Shown in pieces: positions 1 through 8,967 of a stretch of DNA of 64,000 bases (positions are counted from its first letter, which is position 1; every line of letters starts with the position of its first letter). The stretch covers positions 2,666,001 through 2,730,000 of the forward strand of contig CAJGZL010000001.1 in assembly GCA_904846145.1 (NCBI GenBank), written 5' to 3'. The notes beneath the pieces are model-generated. The model ran no database searches and was not told the DNA's origin. It worked only from the letters and a program-made list of their open reading frames with translations. Source of the DNA: Psychrobacter immobilis (GTDB lineage: Bacteria > Pseudomonadota > Gammaproteobacteria > Pseudomonadales > Moraxellaceae). The translations under genes were made by a program, and so were the position numbers.

Positions 1-525
1 GGCTTAGGTGGCTCTTCTGTGGATACTAATAAAGTAGCGATAAGCAGCTCTCAAGAATTACCAACAAGTGATATGCTTTATTTATTTGGTGATATGGAAG
101 GCGGATGTGTAGGTAAAAATTTATCCTTTAAAACTTTCGACCAAAGTCAGTTGTCATTAGAGGATAGTATTAAAGGGGTATCACAAGACTACCGATACTT
201 TGTTAAGCCGAGGTCACAATGGTTATCAGCATATCGAGATACGATAAAGGAAGTAAAAATAAAAGAGGGAGGTGAGTTTACCGCATATCATCTAATATTC
301 AAAGACGGTATTAAATATCGCGGCCAGCCTTTAGAGGAATACGTATTTATGTTTAGACCAGAATCTTCAGGTGCAGGTGAAGCCTTAAAGTTCGCACCAA
401 CCGCCAATCTCTCTACTATTTTGCCTAATTTTAAATCTTACAAGATGGAGTATTGGGATGAAATAATAGATATGGGTGCAACCTATAATTCTAAAAACAA
501 AACGTTTACTTGTCTTTTTGATTAA
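1..525 (+). CDS. 5'-truncated protein of unknown function, probably exported
   Basis: The reading frame is open from the first base of the window, so the real start lies upstream. A GTG at position 19 is possible, but nothing marks it as the start. The visible part is about 174 residues, ends in a TAA stop and is hydrophilic with many Tyr, Ser and Lys residues. The first visible residues (GLGGSS) could be the end of a signal peptide, but that is only a guess. I recognise no domain. A small exported protein follows about 85 bases downstream on the same strand. Confidence 0.55.
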   Translation, partial: GLGGSSVDTNKVAISSSQELPTSDMLYLFGDMEGGCVGKNLSFKTFDQSQLSLEDSIKGVSQDYRYFVKPRSQWLSAYRDTIKEVKIKEGGEFTAYHLIFKDGIKYRGQPLEEYVFMFRPESSGAGEALKFAPTANLSTILPNFKSYKMEYWDEIIDMGATYNSKNKTFTCLFD

Positions 526-609
526 ATACTCTAATCGTATTATGCGATAACGTACACAGTCTAAACCCAACTATTGCAGCAAAATAGCTAACCAACAAAA
601 GGATTTCAA

Positions 610-864
610 ATGAAAAACAAATTGGTATCACTTACTGTAGCAGCAGCATTAGCCCTTACTGGTGTATCAGCTTATGCCGCTCCCGCGGCAAAGCCAGCTA
701 CGCCATTAAAGGTCGGTACTACGGATAATGAGGGCCTGACAAGATATAAAGGAAAGACTGTAGTCTCAGGAATTCTCGAATATAATATGGTTAACGAAGC
801 AAGATTTCCGGCTGAATTTACTGTTGATAACAAATCAAACCCCGATATCATTCAGGTCACCTAA
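610..864 (+). CDS. Small exported protein, 84 aa, unknown function
   Basis: The ATG is preceded by an AAAGGA ribosome-binding site. Residues 1 to about 23 form a textbook Sec signal peptide: Lys at positions 2 and 4, a hydrophobic Ala/Leu core, and a cut after AYA. The mature part has only about 60 residues and no family I recognise. It may be a complete small periplasmic protein or the remnant of a longer one, since its end (DIIQVT) is abrupt. Confidence 0.6.
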   Translation: MKNKLVSLTVAAALALTGVSAYAAPAAKPATPLKVGTTDNEGLTRYKGKTVVSGILEYNMVNEARFPAEFTVDNKSNPDIIQVT

Positions 865-1206
865 GAATTTTGTAAAACTGACAAAACCCCACTGAGCATT
901 TACTGTTAAGCCTAAGCAGGTTTTTTGTACCAAATCGTGCTAGGTACATATCACTCTATCCTATAAATACTGATAATCCGATACCCTAAAAAAGAACAAG
1001 ATCGTCACCTGATGAGTAAGAGAGAATTAAACATAACCTTTATGAGTTGTCAGCAATATCGCTTACCTCTTTGAGCTTGGATTGGTGAACCTTTAGAAGA
1101 TTTCAGTCACTCGTGATTACTATCAATTCAAAATATCGCATGACCTAGAAAGTAAATTGGTAGGTAATCTACTATACTTGTCTTAACGATAATAATTAAT
1201 GAGCGA
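865..1206. other. Intergenic region, 342 bases, no gene seen
   Basis: No convincing coding frame or RNA gene is visible. A short run of T after a weak 3-bp stem (CCT-AGCA-AGG) near 915-927 may help terminate the upstream gene. GTACC and GGTAC form a small inverted repeat around 926-946. A TATACT near 1175 could be the -10 element of the PP2C gene, but no good -35 box is spaced correctly. Confidence 0.4.
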
Positions 1207-2082
1207 ATGAATATGACAGCTATTTTAAGTGATGAGGATGAACCTCTTGTTGAAACAATAGCTCACGCCTGCGCCATTACCTTTCAAGGTAATGCTAGCA
1301 ATAACATCCAACAAGACGCATTTTTCTTCTTAGATCACTGGTATCAAGAGAACTTAGGAATAATGCCTGTAACATCAGTGCAAGCGCCATTTTGTTTTGT
1401 GGTATCAGACGGCGTTGCCAGCTCTAACCAGTCACAGCACTGCTCGAAGGCAGTTGTTAAAGCAATTAGATCGCTATGGAATGACGAACAAGTAAACATC
1501 CAAAACATGACCTCAGATCGTATCTATACGCAACTGAGCCAAACCAAGCACACAAAAAAACGCTATGGCGCTGCAGCAACCCTCGCGATGATCATCGGCA
1601 CACTAAACGATGATAAATCAATCAATATAGACATCACTCATGTCGGTGACAGCCGTGTGTACTTGCTAAGAAAAAACACAAAAGGATGGCAGTGCTTAAC
1701 TCGTGACCATAACTTATTAAATGAGCTGGTAGATGAGAAGGCGCACGATGAAGATCGTCAAGCAAGTTTTGATGAGTATAACCGCACAGGTATGGCAGGC
1801 AGCTTATATAGTATCACTGAGTGCTTTGCATTGGCAGTGAATAGCGATGACCCAAGCAACGAGCCACCTAATAGTACAAAACAGACAATCACAGTGCAAG
1901 CAGGTGATAGTCTTGTTGTTTGTACTGACGGTATTCATGATTTAGTGCCAAGTAATGAATGGGCGCGTATCGATAATCAAACGGATTTACAAGAGTGGCT
2001 ACAGACGCTTAAACAGCAAGTTTATGACTCTGATGGCAATGCCTATGATAATGGCACGGCGATTGTGGTGCGGTTAGATTAA
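1207..2082 (+). CDS. PP2C-family serine/threonine protein phosphatase
   Basis: Predicted metal-dependent phosphatase of the PPM/PP2C family, removing phosphate from Ser/Thr residues in the cytoplasm. The metal-binding signature is present in order: QQD with Asp37, SDG with Asp68, GDSR with Asp148, TDG with Asp241, and the closing D281-N282 before a TAIVV strand. At 291 aa it is a stand-alone catalytic domain with no membrane segment or sensor. No cognate protein kinase is encoded in the window. The next gene, a WYL regulator, follows on the same strand. This pairing is common near defence genes, so a signalling or control role there is plausible but inferred. Confidence 0.85.
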   Translation: MNMTAILSDEDEPLVETIAHACAITFQGNASNNIQQDAFFFLDHWYQENLGIMPVTSVQAPFCFVVSDGVASSNQSQHCSKAVVKAIRSLWNDEQVNIQNMTSDRIYTQLSQTKHTKKRYGAAATLAMIIGTLNDDKSINIDITHVGDSRVYLLRKNTKGWQCLTRDHNLLNELVDEKAHDEDRQASFDEYNRTGMAGSLYSITECFALAVNSDDPSNEPPNSTKQTITVQAGDSLVVCTDGIHDLVPSNEWARIDNQTDLQEWLQTLKQQVYDSDGNAYDNGTAIVVRLD

Positions 2083-2149
2083 CCTTTTTATAAGAGCCTA
2101 CTTTTAAAATGACAGTTTGATAGATTCTATAGCCTATAGAGCAGCCAAT

Positions 2150-3238
2150 ATGCCCACATACCCAGTCGCCAGCTACAACAAATCAACCCGTCTGTTTATG
2201 CTATATCAGCGCTTGCCACGTAGTAAAGACAAGGCAATATCACTCACAGAGCTAATGAACGTTTATGGCAATAATCCTAACCATTACGCAAACGAGCGTA
2301 AAAATTTAGAGAACGATTTGAGTAGTCTCAATCAAATATTTAATGACATCTTTCACAGCGATGCTTTAATGCGTCTGCCAGCTTGGGGACAGAATATTAG
2401 CGGACAAACGGCAAGGTTTTATATTGAGCCAAGCTTTAGTATCGATGTTATTAATGAGCAAACGGTGTTTTTTTGGCAAATGCTTGATAAATATACCGCA
2501 AATTATTTACCAACGTCTTTCAAGCAAAGTATTAGTGAAAAGCTTGGTCAGTTAGATCGTCAAGATAAGACCAGCTTCAATCAAAGCAGGCTAGGGCAGT
2601 GGCAAAATCATCTCATTACCCTGCCCAGTATCGTACAAGCACCAAAGCTTGATAGTGACGTGCTGGCTAGCATTCATCAAGCGTTGTTAGAGAATAAGCA
2701 ACTACACATCACTTATAGAAAAAAATGGGATGAACATTCAAACGTTAGGATAATTTACCCCAAAGGTTTAGTCTTTATCGACAATATGATCTATCTTACT
2801 GGGTTTAATCCAACGAGTGATCATATCGATGATAACGTCCTGTTGAAGGCACATCGTAATTTTGCAGTTAATCGTATTGAAGCAGCTGAAGTAACAGAGC
2901 AGTTGGTACCGGACTGGGTAGAGCGCAATGCTTTTACTCTTGAGAATCTACGTAAGCTAGGAAAGTTGGAATTGAATAATGGTTTAAAAATCGGACTGGT
3001 TCTAAAGGTACAGAAATATGCCTGTCAGCACCTCTATGAGCGGCCGTTATCATCTACTCAAACGATTACGGTTATCGATGACACTTGGAATGAAGTGCGC
3101 GCAACGGTTGCCAATACGCAGCGCTTGCAAGATTGGCTAGTGAGTATGTCACAATTGGCAGTTGTGATTGAACCTGCTCAGTTAAAAGCGGTTATTTTAG
3201 AGCGTCTAGAAAGTGGGATGAAATTATATACAAAATAG
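2150..3238 (+). CDS. WYL-domain transcriptional regulator
   Basis: The middle of the protein (about residues 175-245) carries the WYL-domain pattern: an ITYRKKW strand, a YPKGLVFIDNMIYLTGFN segment and HRNFAVNRIEAAEV. WYL domains are ligand-binding modules in bacterial regulators, many of them controlling phage-defence loci. The N-terminal part (STRLFMLYQRLP, then SLTELMNVYG) reads as a winged helix, so DNA binding is expected. The frame could also start at a TTG at 2117, but the ATG at 2150 gives a more typical N-terminus (MPTYPVASYNKSTR). It lies downstream of the PP2C gene on the same strand and may be co-transcribed. Confidence 0.8.
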   Translation: MPTYPVASYNKSTRLFMLYQRLPRSKDKAISLTELMNVYGNNPNHYANERKNLENDLSSLNQIFNDIFHSDALMRLPAWGQNISGQTARFYIEPSFSIDVINEQTVFFWQMLDKYTANYLPTSFKQSISEKLGQLDRQDKTSFNQSRLGQWQNHLITLPSIVQAPKLDSDVLASIHQALLENKQLHITYRKKWDEHSNVRIIYPKGLVFIDNMIYLTGFNPTSDHIDDNVLLKAHRNFAVNRIEAAEVTEQLVPDWVERNAFTLENLRKLGKLELNNGLKIGLVLKVQKYACQHLYERPLSSTQTITVIDDTWNEVRATVANTQRLQDWLVSMSQLAVVIEPAQLKAVILERLESGMKLYTK

Positions 3239-3305
3239 TTGATCAAGAGTTTTACCAAAATCACTCAAACACAAATATATTTTTTAATTTAATCAAGGAG
3301 CTAGA

Positions 3306-4331
3306 ATGACCACACCTAACTTATTTAAATTTGCCACCTCTGAATTATCACAAGACGCTTTTATCTGTTGGCTTCTTTCTTGGGCAGACCAAGACTATCA
3401 GACAGGAAACGATAAGCATAGAGCGCTAAACAGATTAGCAACCAGTGTATTGGCGTTATTCTTTAAAAAAGCGGGTAACTCGCTACCGAGTCGTATTGAT
3501 AAAATAGTAGTGAAGCGTCAAGCGAATAACATTGATGTCCTTTGTATCATAAACGACACTTACTGCGTATTAATTGAAGATAAAGTAGGCAGTTTGCAGC
3601 ATTCAGATCAATTGATTCGATACAAGCAGTTTATGCTCAATGGACACGCTCAAACCTTTACAGAGGATAAAATCATTCCTATTTATTTACAAACGCATGA
3701 TCAAAGCAACTACAAAGCTGTGTTAAAGGACGGCTTTTATCCAGTAACTAGACGAGATTTATTAGACCTCTTTAATAGTGAACGAAATGCGGCACTGCAA
3801 GAGAGTGATATATATAGCGATTATCATAACCATCTGCAGTCTATTGAAGAAGCGGTGCAAAGCTTTAAGTCAAAACCTGTTAACGAATGGAAAAAACGGG
3901 CTTGGATTGGCTTTTTTCAACATTTGCAGTCTTACCTAGGAGAAGGCAATTGGGGTTATGTTGCTAATCCTTCGGGCGGCTTTATGGGCTTTTGGGGTCT
4001 GGGTCATAGAGTAGAGAATAATATAGATATTTACTTGCAAATCGAGCAAGAGAAAATCTGCTTTAAAATGTCTGTTCCTGATAAGGAAAGACGAAGTAAG
4101 ATTAGGAATGAGTTCTATAAACTATTTAAGATAGAAGCTTCTGATTTTGATTTAAAAGTGACTAAGCCAAAGCGCTTTGGTTCAGGTAGGCATATGACCT
4201 TTGCTGTATTAGACACAGATATATTTGATGGTAAAAGTTCGATAGATCTGCAACAGGTAGATAGGCTAATGAATGAAGTACAAAAATTCATTAATCATAC
4301 GGTAAGTCAGTATAAAAATAAAAACGAGTGA
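3306..4331 (+). CDS. PD-(D/E)XK nuclease superfamily protein
   Basis: A 341-aa protein with the PD-(D/E)XK core: Asp77 in a NNIDVLCI strand and E91-D-K93 in VLIEDKVGS, followed by a helix with QLIRYKQ. The opening NLFKFATSELSQDAFICWLLSWAD is typical of the PDDEXK_4-like (PF14281-type) proteins often found in defence regions. A GGAG ribosome-binding site sits before the ATG. Nuclease activity is inferred from the motif. The C-terminal half (after about residue 200) has no domain I can name. It lies 67 bases after the WYL gene and 43 bases before the FtsZ-C-like gene, so a common transcript is likely. Confidence 0.75.
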   Translation: MTTPNLFKFATSELSQDAFICWLLSWADQDYQTGNDKHRALNRLATSVLALFFKKAGNSLPSRIDKIVVKRQANNIDVLCIINDTYCVLIEDKVGSLQHSDQLIRYKQFMLNGHAQTFTEDKIIPIYLQTHDQSNYKAVLKDGFYPVTRRDLLDLFNSERNAALQESDIYSDYHNHLQSIEEAVQSFKSKPVNEWKKRAWIGFFQHLQSYLGEGNWGYVANPSGGFMGFWGLGHRVENNIDIYLQIEQEKICFKMSVPDKERRSKIRNEFYKLFKIEASDFDLKVTKPKRFGSGRHMTFAVLDTDIFDGKSSIDLQQVDRLMNEVQKFINHTVSQYKNKNE

Positions 4332-4374
4332 TACTTTTAGTGTCATAACATTTAGAGTAACAAAAGGTCTAATC

Positions 4375-5016
4375 ATGAAATATCAGCTCGACAACTCAAA
4401 AATAGATAGTGTTCCGTGTGTCGCCTTATACCGACCAGATAAAGACCATTATTCGCCATCTATTATCGCCTGTTTTATGATCAATGACGGTTGGAATGAG
4501 CAGGCACTACTAGAGCTAAGAGAGAAAGCAGAGGCTGATATTTTAGTAGGCTTACAGACAGATAACAATGAGTATGAACGCTTAGATATTGTAGAAGGCA
4601 TTATTAGATGCCAGCCTAATGAAGTAAATGATGTCGTTGAACTGCTAGATGTAAGGTCCGCAAGTACTATTATCGGTATAGATGTAGCAGACGTTATAAG
4701 CTTGTTTGAGTGTGGTTATTCGTTTCAGTTTGTTCAAGCGAGCTCTACAGGCGGGCATGAATTCGATATGATAAAGATAGCCACACACAAGCTGATTGAT
4801 CTACTTGCAAAAGCTCATGATACTAAAGGAATATTTGTTGGCATGCAGAGTCCGCAAAGCTTACCACTGGAATCCATGGCTTATGTAACAGAAGCTGTTG
4901 AAGAGTTGTTGTCTGGTGACGATACCTTTATATACTATAGTTCAAATAGTACTGATGAGCCTGAATTTTTTCGTTTGAATGGAATTTATGCTGAAGAAAA
5001 ACAAAGCCACACGTAG
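4375..5016 (+). CDS. Unknown protein resembling an orphan FtsZ/tubulin C-terminal domain
   Basis: No named family recognised directly. Residues from about 100 to the end follow the order of the FtsZ C-terminal domain: an ADVISLFECGYSF stretch like FtsZ ADVRTVMSEMGYA, an SSTGG-(E/D) turn, a long helix with IATHKLIDLLAK, a GIFVGM strand in place of FtsZ GVLVNI, a helix, and a DTFIYYSSNST strand in place of the ATVVIGTSLD region. There is no GTP-binding domain (no GGGTGTG), and 213 aa is too short for full FtsZ. The N-terminal 95 residues are unknown. It follows the PD-(D/E)XK gene by 43 bases. A decoy or interference role toward FtsZ would be speculation. Confidence 0.45.
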   Translation: MKYQLDNSKIDSVPCVALYRPDKDHYSPSIIACFMINDGWNEQALLELREKAEADILVGLQTDNNEYERLDIVEGIIRCQPNEVNDVVELLDVRSASTIIGIDVADVISLFECGYSFQFVQASSTGGHEFDMIKIATHKLIDLLAKAHDTKGIFVGMQSPQSLPLESMAYVTEAVEELLSGDDTFIYYSSNSTDEPEFFRLNGIYAEEKQSHT

Positions 5017-5036
5017 TAAACGTATGGCTTTGGCTG
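5003..5036. terminator. Bidirectional terminator-like hairpin
   Basis: AAAGCCACACG at 5003-5013 pairs with CGTATGGCTTT at 5021-5031 with one mismatch. The stop codon of the FtsZ-C-like gene sits inside the hairpin. It separates that gene from the convergent minus-strand gene ending at 5059. The T tract is short, so strength is uncertain. Confidence 0.55.
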
Positions 5037-5058
5037 CTACTATCAATTGAAGCTGGTT

Positions 5059-5379
5059 CTATTTGCTAACAGAATCCCCGCGCCACATAGCATGCTCACA
5101 CACTGCGCAAAACCAACTCTCTTTTGCTCGCATGTAAGCAATATCGGCAGGTACTTCAATAGGACAGGCGCTTCCGCAATATTCGCAGCACACATCATCT
5201 AAGCAAGCGTAGCATTGGCTTACGGTTTCAAATAATACATGCGTATTAATGCTATATTTTTGACAAAGCAGACGGATATAATCTATATAGCTGATTTTGT
5301 GATCATAAGCCCAATAATCTTCACAGACCCGTTTGTCCCAAGCATTTTGTGTCATGCTCCATTCAATGCTGATGCCCAC
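5059..5379 (-). CDS. Cysteine-rich small protein with zinc-ribbon-like pairs
   Basis: 106 aa, convergent with the preceding operon. It has eight cysteines in its C-terminal half, in clusters CYACLDDVCCEYCGSAC and CAVC, which could bind one or two zinc ions. The N-terminal half looks helical and has no known motif. No function can be assigned. A minor caution is that the gene is short and isolated, but the ordered Cys pairs support real coding. Confidence 0.5.
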   Translation of the reverse strand: MGISIEWSMTQNAWDKRVCEDYWAYDHKISYIDYIRLLCQKYSINTHVLFETVSQCYACLDDVCCEYCGSACPIEVPADIAYMRAKESWFCAVCEHAMWRGDSVSK

Positions 5380-5629
5380 AACGTGCTCCTTTTTAATGAC
5401 CTGATACCTACGATTAACATTCCCTTTTTATAGTAATGATATCTATTGAAACAGTCACACCTACCATCATTAGCCAGCTATTGAGCAGCAAGATAGGTAT
5501 ATGACATAATAAAGCGTTAGTCAGCATAAAATAGTTTTTGACGGAAACTTAGTTATTGCCAACGAGTATTATTCTAGCAGAAAAGTAGTCACTGGCAAGT
5601 ATTTTTTACTTACCAATAAGGATTTTATT

Positions 5630-5848
5630 GTGATTTCTTGTAATCTCCCTGTGCTTCTAGCAGAAAGACGACTACGGGTTGCCGATCTAGTAAGGATGAC
5701 AGACATTAGTAAATCAACACTTCATAGGATTTATAACGATGAGACGACTCGTATAGAGTTCGATACACTAAGCAAATTGTGTGAAGTACTAGAGGTGACA
5801 CCATGCGAGATATTAAAATACATACCTGATGAAGACAGTAAAAATTAG
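5630..5848 (+). CDS. XRE-family (Cro/CI-type) helix-turn-helix regulator
   Basis: 72 aa, essentially one HTH_XRE domain of the short YozG type: LLAERRLRVADLVRMTDISKSTLHRIY contains the helix-turn-helix, followed by DTLSKLCEVLEVTPCEILKYIP. The start is GTG at 5630, preceded by an AAGGA site. Such small regulators often control a neighbouring toxin, phage or mobile-element operon. The three-gene recombinase operon starts 253 bases downstream and is a candidate target. Confidence 0.85.
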   Translation: MISCNLPVLLAERRLRVADLVRMTDISKSTLHRIYNDETTRIEFDTLSKLCEVLEVTPCEILKYIPDEDSKN

Positions 5849-5932
5849 GTTTTATAAATAATGTAGTTGAATCTATACATTCATTCTAAACTCTAAAAAT
5901 AACGATATTATTACCTGATAAAAAACAATCAT

Positions 5933-5980
5933 AGCTCTCACGAAGTAATGGCATCGCTGTTATTTTTGAGAGCTCTTTTT
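5933..5980 (+). terminator. Rho-independent terminator after the XRE gene
   Basis: AGCTCTCA at 5933-5940 pairs perfectly with TGAGAGCT at 5967-5974 and is followed by CTTTTT. The loop is long (26 bases). Confidence 0.6.
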
Positions 5981-6101
5981 AATGACTTTGCACTCATTTA
6001 CATCCAATATGTTTTTAATAAATATAATTAAATCATCCACTTGTATAATGTTATGTTATAACGTACTATTAATGAAATGATAATTTTTAGAGCAGTTTAT
6101 C

Positions 6102-6665
6102 GTGAAAAATAAGACTCTTCGCTCAACTCAAAAGCTGTTAGTTTTGAGCTCAGAAAATCTCACCATTCACCCTGATGCCAGAACTGCTTTTATGGTTTGG
6201 CAGCAGCATAGATTGCCTCTGCGTCGACCACAGCTGGCAGGCTTAGATGATTATTATCGACCAGCATTGCGGTTATGTATGCTTGATAGAGACAGTTATC
6301 AGTTCTTCAATAACTTTGCACGAATCGATGAGGTAATGAGGTTCGAAGATAGCTGGCGTCAGCCTTGTCTGATTGCGCTTGAAAGTCGTCATGATATTAA
6401 GCGGCTGGCGTGGTGCGAGGTTCTCAGTCTATCTAGGTTTGCTGGCGTGAATCATCCGGCTCTGTTTCAAGCCATATATCAAAATGCATCAAAGCAGCTT
6501 ATCTGTGAGCTGATGGGCGTGCCCCGATTAACCGTTAGTAATTACTGTCATTTTGCAGGTATCAGTCAAAGTAGCTATGAATATCAGCAGTGTAAGGTAG
6601 CATGTGATGAGACTTTATTAGGTCTACCTAAAAACATGAACTGGATGAATGGTAGACATGGCTGA
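6102..6665 (+). CDS. First gene of a three-gene recombinase operon, unknown small protein
   Basis: 187 aa, GTG start at 6102 after a GAGCAG site. No family recognised. The C-terminal part (about residues 120-160: ICELMGVPRLTVSNYCHFAGIS) could be a helix-turn-helix. The stop codon lies inside the start region of the next gene (17-base overlap), so the two are translationally coupled. Systems with two or three tandem recombinase genes (Tn554 type, trio elements, GInt islands) often include a small accessory gene, which is the likely role here; that is inference from context. Confidence 0.6.
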   Translation: MKNKTLRSTQKLLVLSSENLTIHPDARTAFMVWQQHRLPLRRPQLAGLDDYYRPALRLCMLDRDSYQFFNNFARIDEVMRFEDSWRQPCLIALESRHDIKRLAWCEVLSLSRFAGVNHPALFQAIYQNASKQLICELMGVPRLTVSNYCHFAGISQSSYEYQQCKVACDETLLGLPKNMNWMNGRHG

Positions 6666-8967
6666 TACTAAACTGTTCGATGATGTGACTGATAAACGAG
6701 TATTGAATAAGCTCATTCCTATAGGCTCGCCACATTATGTGCAAATGCAAGCATTGGTTATTGATATTATCGGTCTGGTGCCAGACGCTGAGATTGATCT
6801 ACTGTGTTCGGCGCCACTTGCTAATGCTAGTTTTAGGGGCATCGATTGTACTGAAGTGATCCAGCAGATTATCGGGCAAGGTAGAACGGGAGAGTGGGCG
6901 GTTACATATATGCTGCTTATATTTTATCAAGCGTATGGTGCGGTTGATAGCGGTAGTGATGCTTGGCGGTTTATGAGCGGCTACCTCAAAATCATGTTTA
7001 TGATTACAGCTAGGCAAGATAAGCATTTTGCTAAAATTGATAAACTAGGCGTTCGTATTCGTATGGCATTAAGGCCTGCTGATCCACAGCGCGATATCCT
7101 CAACGAGTTAATTAGAATTCATGATCAGTGCGATAACCTATCCTCATGCTTATCTTCTATCAGAAAGTATGAGATAAGCGTCAAACAAGAAGAGGCAACG
7201 GGTAAAGCTGCTAATCAGTATCTTGCCAGTAAAGTTGGTCAAATCAGGCTGGCTTATGAGGTAGTCATAAACAATAAAGCTTTTATCGGTAAAACTTATG
7301 ATAAGAGCGCCAAACGTTCAAAAAAAGCTCAAAGTGTTGTTAATACTACGACGGTTATTGATGGTGAGCCGTTACAGAAAAAATTGTTTAGTACGAAACA
7401 ATCACGCAAGTCAACTAACGTGGCAACTGCTGAGAATATTGCCGATGATAACACACCGCCACTGCTGGACAATAATTTTAAACCCATCAAACAAATCGCC
7501 AAATCCTCTGAGCTACAGCAATGGAAGCTCAAAAGCAGCTATCAGCATGCCAGCCGCAATCAGTTTCATTTCCCAACTAATCATCGCCAGCTGAGTGTAA
7601 CTGGCTATCAAATGCTATTTTCGATGCTATGGCAACGCTTTATGAAGGAACACATGAAAAGTAGAACGGGTTATGCCGTCTTACTACTGTCACTGTTAAG
7701 CGGTCTTAGTATTGACAATATAATTGATGATTGGCAGCGCGGTCGCAGTCAGCGTCAGTATTTTGTTTATGACCGTACTCGTAAAGTCAGTAGTATTGCT
7801 ATCACGATTGATGTGACCACCAATACCAGAAGCCATTTACTTGCTCACAGGCAAAGCTATGGTAGCGTATTCAAGCGAGCACTACCTGAAGTGCTACAGA
7901 TCATGTTAGAGGACAAAGTCGCTGTTTCACTTGATGATGTCAAACTAGCTATCAACGAGGTTAAGAATCAGCTCAACCTGCCAGCTTTGAGTGCTCAATA
8001 TATCGAGTCTGGATTGTTTGTAGTGATTAAAAATGGCCTTAGTAAGCCACTACATGCTGACATCCTCACAGGCGTTGATGTAAAGCACAGCTCGCCGCTG
8101 TATTACACCAGCATCAAAACTGCTGATCTAGAGCAAACCTATATAAAAGCAGTAGCACTGCTAAGCGCATACTGTGATGACGAGAAAAAGGCGTCATTGA
8201 TAGATGAGTGCAGCGTGTCCATGAATGGTCATAAAAGCCATGTTGGCAGCGATATGGTGCTTGAAACCTCTACGTGCCAGCAGTTCTTTGAACAGTTGGC
8301 TATGAGCGCTGAGAGCTATAATGAACGGCTCAATCATAGTATCGAGCGCTATACTGCGCAGTTTAATAGCTATAGCGTTTGGCTGTGGCACACTATTATG
8401 ATTCAAACCGGTATTCGTCCGGTTAAACATGCGCCAGGATTACTCAATCAGCTTGATTTTAAACGTCGTCTACTATGGGTATCTGATAAAGAAGAGCGTC
8501 ACGGTCAGTCTGACGGCAGGCTCATTCCGTTAAGTCAGTTTTTAGCCGCTGCTATACAAAACTACATTGATTATATTAAGCAATTTGCCGCTATCTATAA
8601 TCCAATTTGCCCTGAAACACCTTATCCCCTTGATGCTATTCTGCAATCAGAGCAATCGCTTATTCAAATTTACCAAAAAAATCCAAAAGGCTTTATCGGT
8701 ATCACGCCAAGCCGCGTTCGATATGAGCTACAAGATTTTTTTAGTCATCAGGATAATTGGCTGCGTCATCAGCTGCGATCCATGCTCACAGAACGTGTGT
8801 CTGATTATCTAATTTGTACGCTTTACGGTCATGAGCATCCCGATCAAGAATTTACGCACCCCATGTCATCAAGCTCTATTAATCAATTGCACCAGCTCAG
8901 CCCTCATCTAGATGCGATTGCCAATGATCTTTGCCTAAAACAAATTGAGGTTCGCTTATATGGATAA
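6649..8967 (+). CDS. Tyrosine-recombinase-like protein lacking the catalytic tyrosine
   Basis: 772 aa. The C-terminal third keeps parts of the tyrosine-recombinase fold: Arg590 in IQTGIRPVKH (box I arginine), H707-Q-L-R710 (the H-x-x-R motif) and G727-H728 in LYGHEHPDQE. In active enzymes a nucleophilic Tyr follows this last His by about 9-10 residues. Here the stretch is EHPDQEFTHPM, with no Tyr. This suggests a non-catalytic partner or a divergent enzyme. It overlaps both neighbours, so the three proteins probably act as one complex. The first about 500 residues have no known domain. An alternative ATG is at 6658. Confidence 0.65.
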   Translation: MVDMADTKLFDDVTDKRVLNKLIPIGSPHYVQMQALVIDIIGLVPDAEIDLLCSAPLANASFRGIDCTEVIQQIIGQGRTGEWAVTYMLLIFYQAYGAVDSGSDAWRFMSGYLKIMFMITARQDKHFAKIDKLGVRIRMALRPADPQRDILNELIRIHDQCDNLSSCLSSIRKYEISVKQEEATGKAANQYLASKVGQIRLAYEVVINNKAFIGKTYDKSAKRSKKAQSVVNTTTVIDGEPLQKKLFSTKQSRKSTNVATAENIADDNTPPLLDNNFKPIKQIAKSSELQQWKLKSSYQHASRNQFHFPTNHRQLSVTGYQMLFSMLWQRFMKEHMKSRTGYAVLLLSLLSGLSIDNIIDDWQRGRSQRQYFVYDRTRKVSSIAITIDVTTNTRSHLLAHRQSYGSVFKRALPEVLQIMLEDKVAVSLDDVKLAINEVKNQLNLPALSAQYIESGLFVVIKNGLSKPLHADILTGVDVKHSSPLYYTSIKTADLEQTYIKAVALLSAYCDDEKKASLIDECSVSMNGHKSHVGSDMVLETSTCQQFFEQLAMSAESYNERLNHSIERYTAQFNSYSVWLWHTIMIQTGIRPVKHAPGLLNQLDFKRRLLWVSDKEERHGQSDGRLIPLSQFLAAAIQNYIDYIKQFAAIYNPICPETPYPLDAILQSEQSLIQIYQKNPKGFIGITPSRVRYELQDFFSHQDNWLRHQLRSMLTERVSDYLICTLYGHEHPDQEFTHPMSSSSINQLHQLSPHLDAIANDLCLKQIEVRLYG

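Noticed and set aside
4375..5016. Full-length FtsZ paralogue
   Set aside because: There is no GTP-binding signature and the length is about half; only the C-terminal part resembles FtsZ.
5239..5433. Plus-strand frame overlapping the Cys-rich minus-strand gene
   Set aside because: No ribosome-binding site, no motif, and it is the shadow of the gene with ordered Cys pairs.
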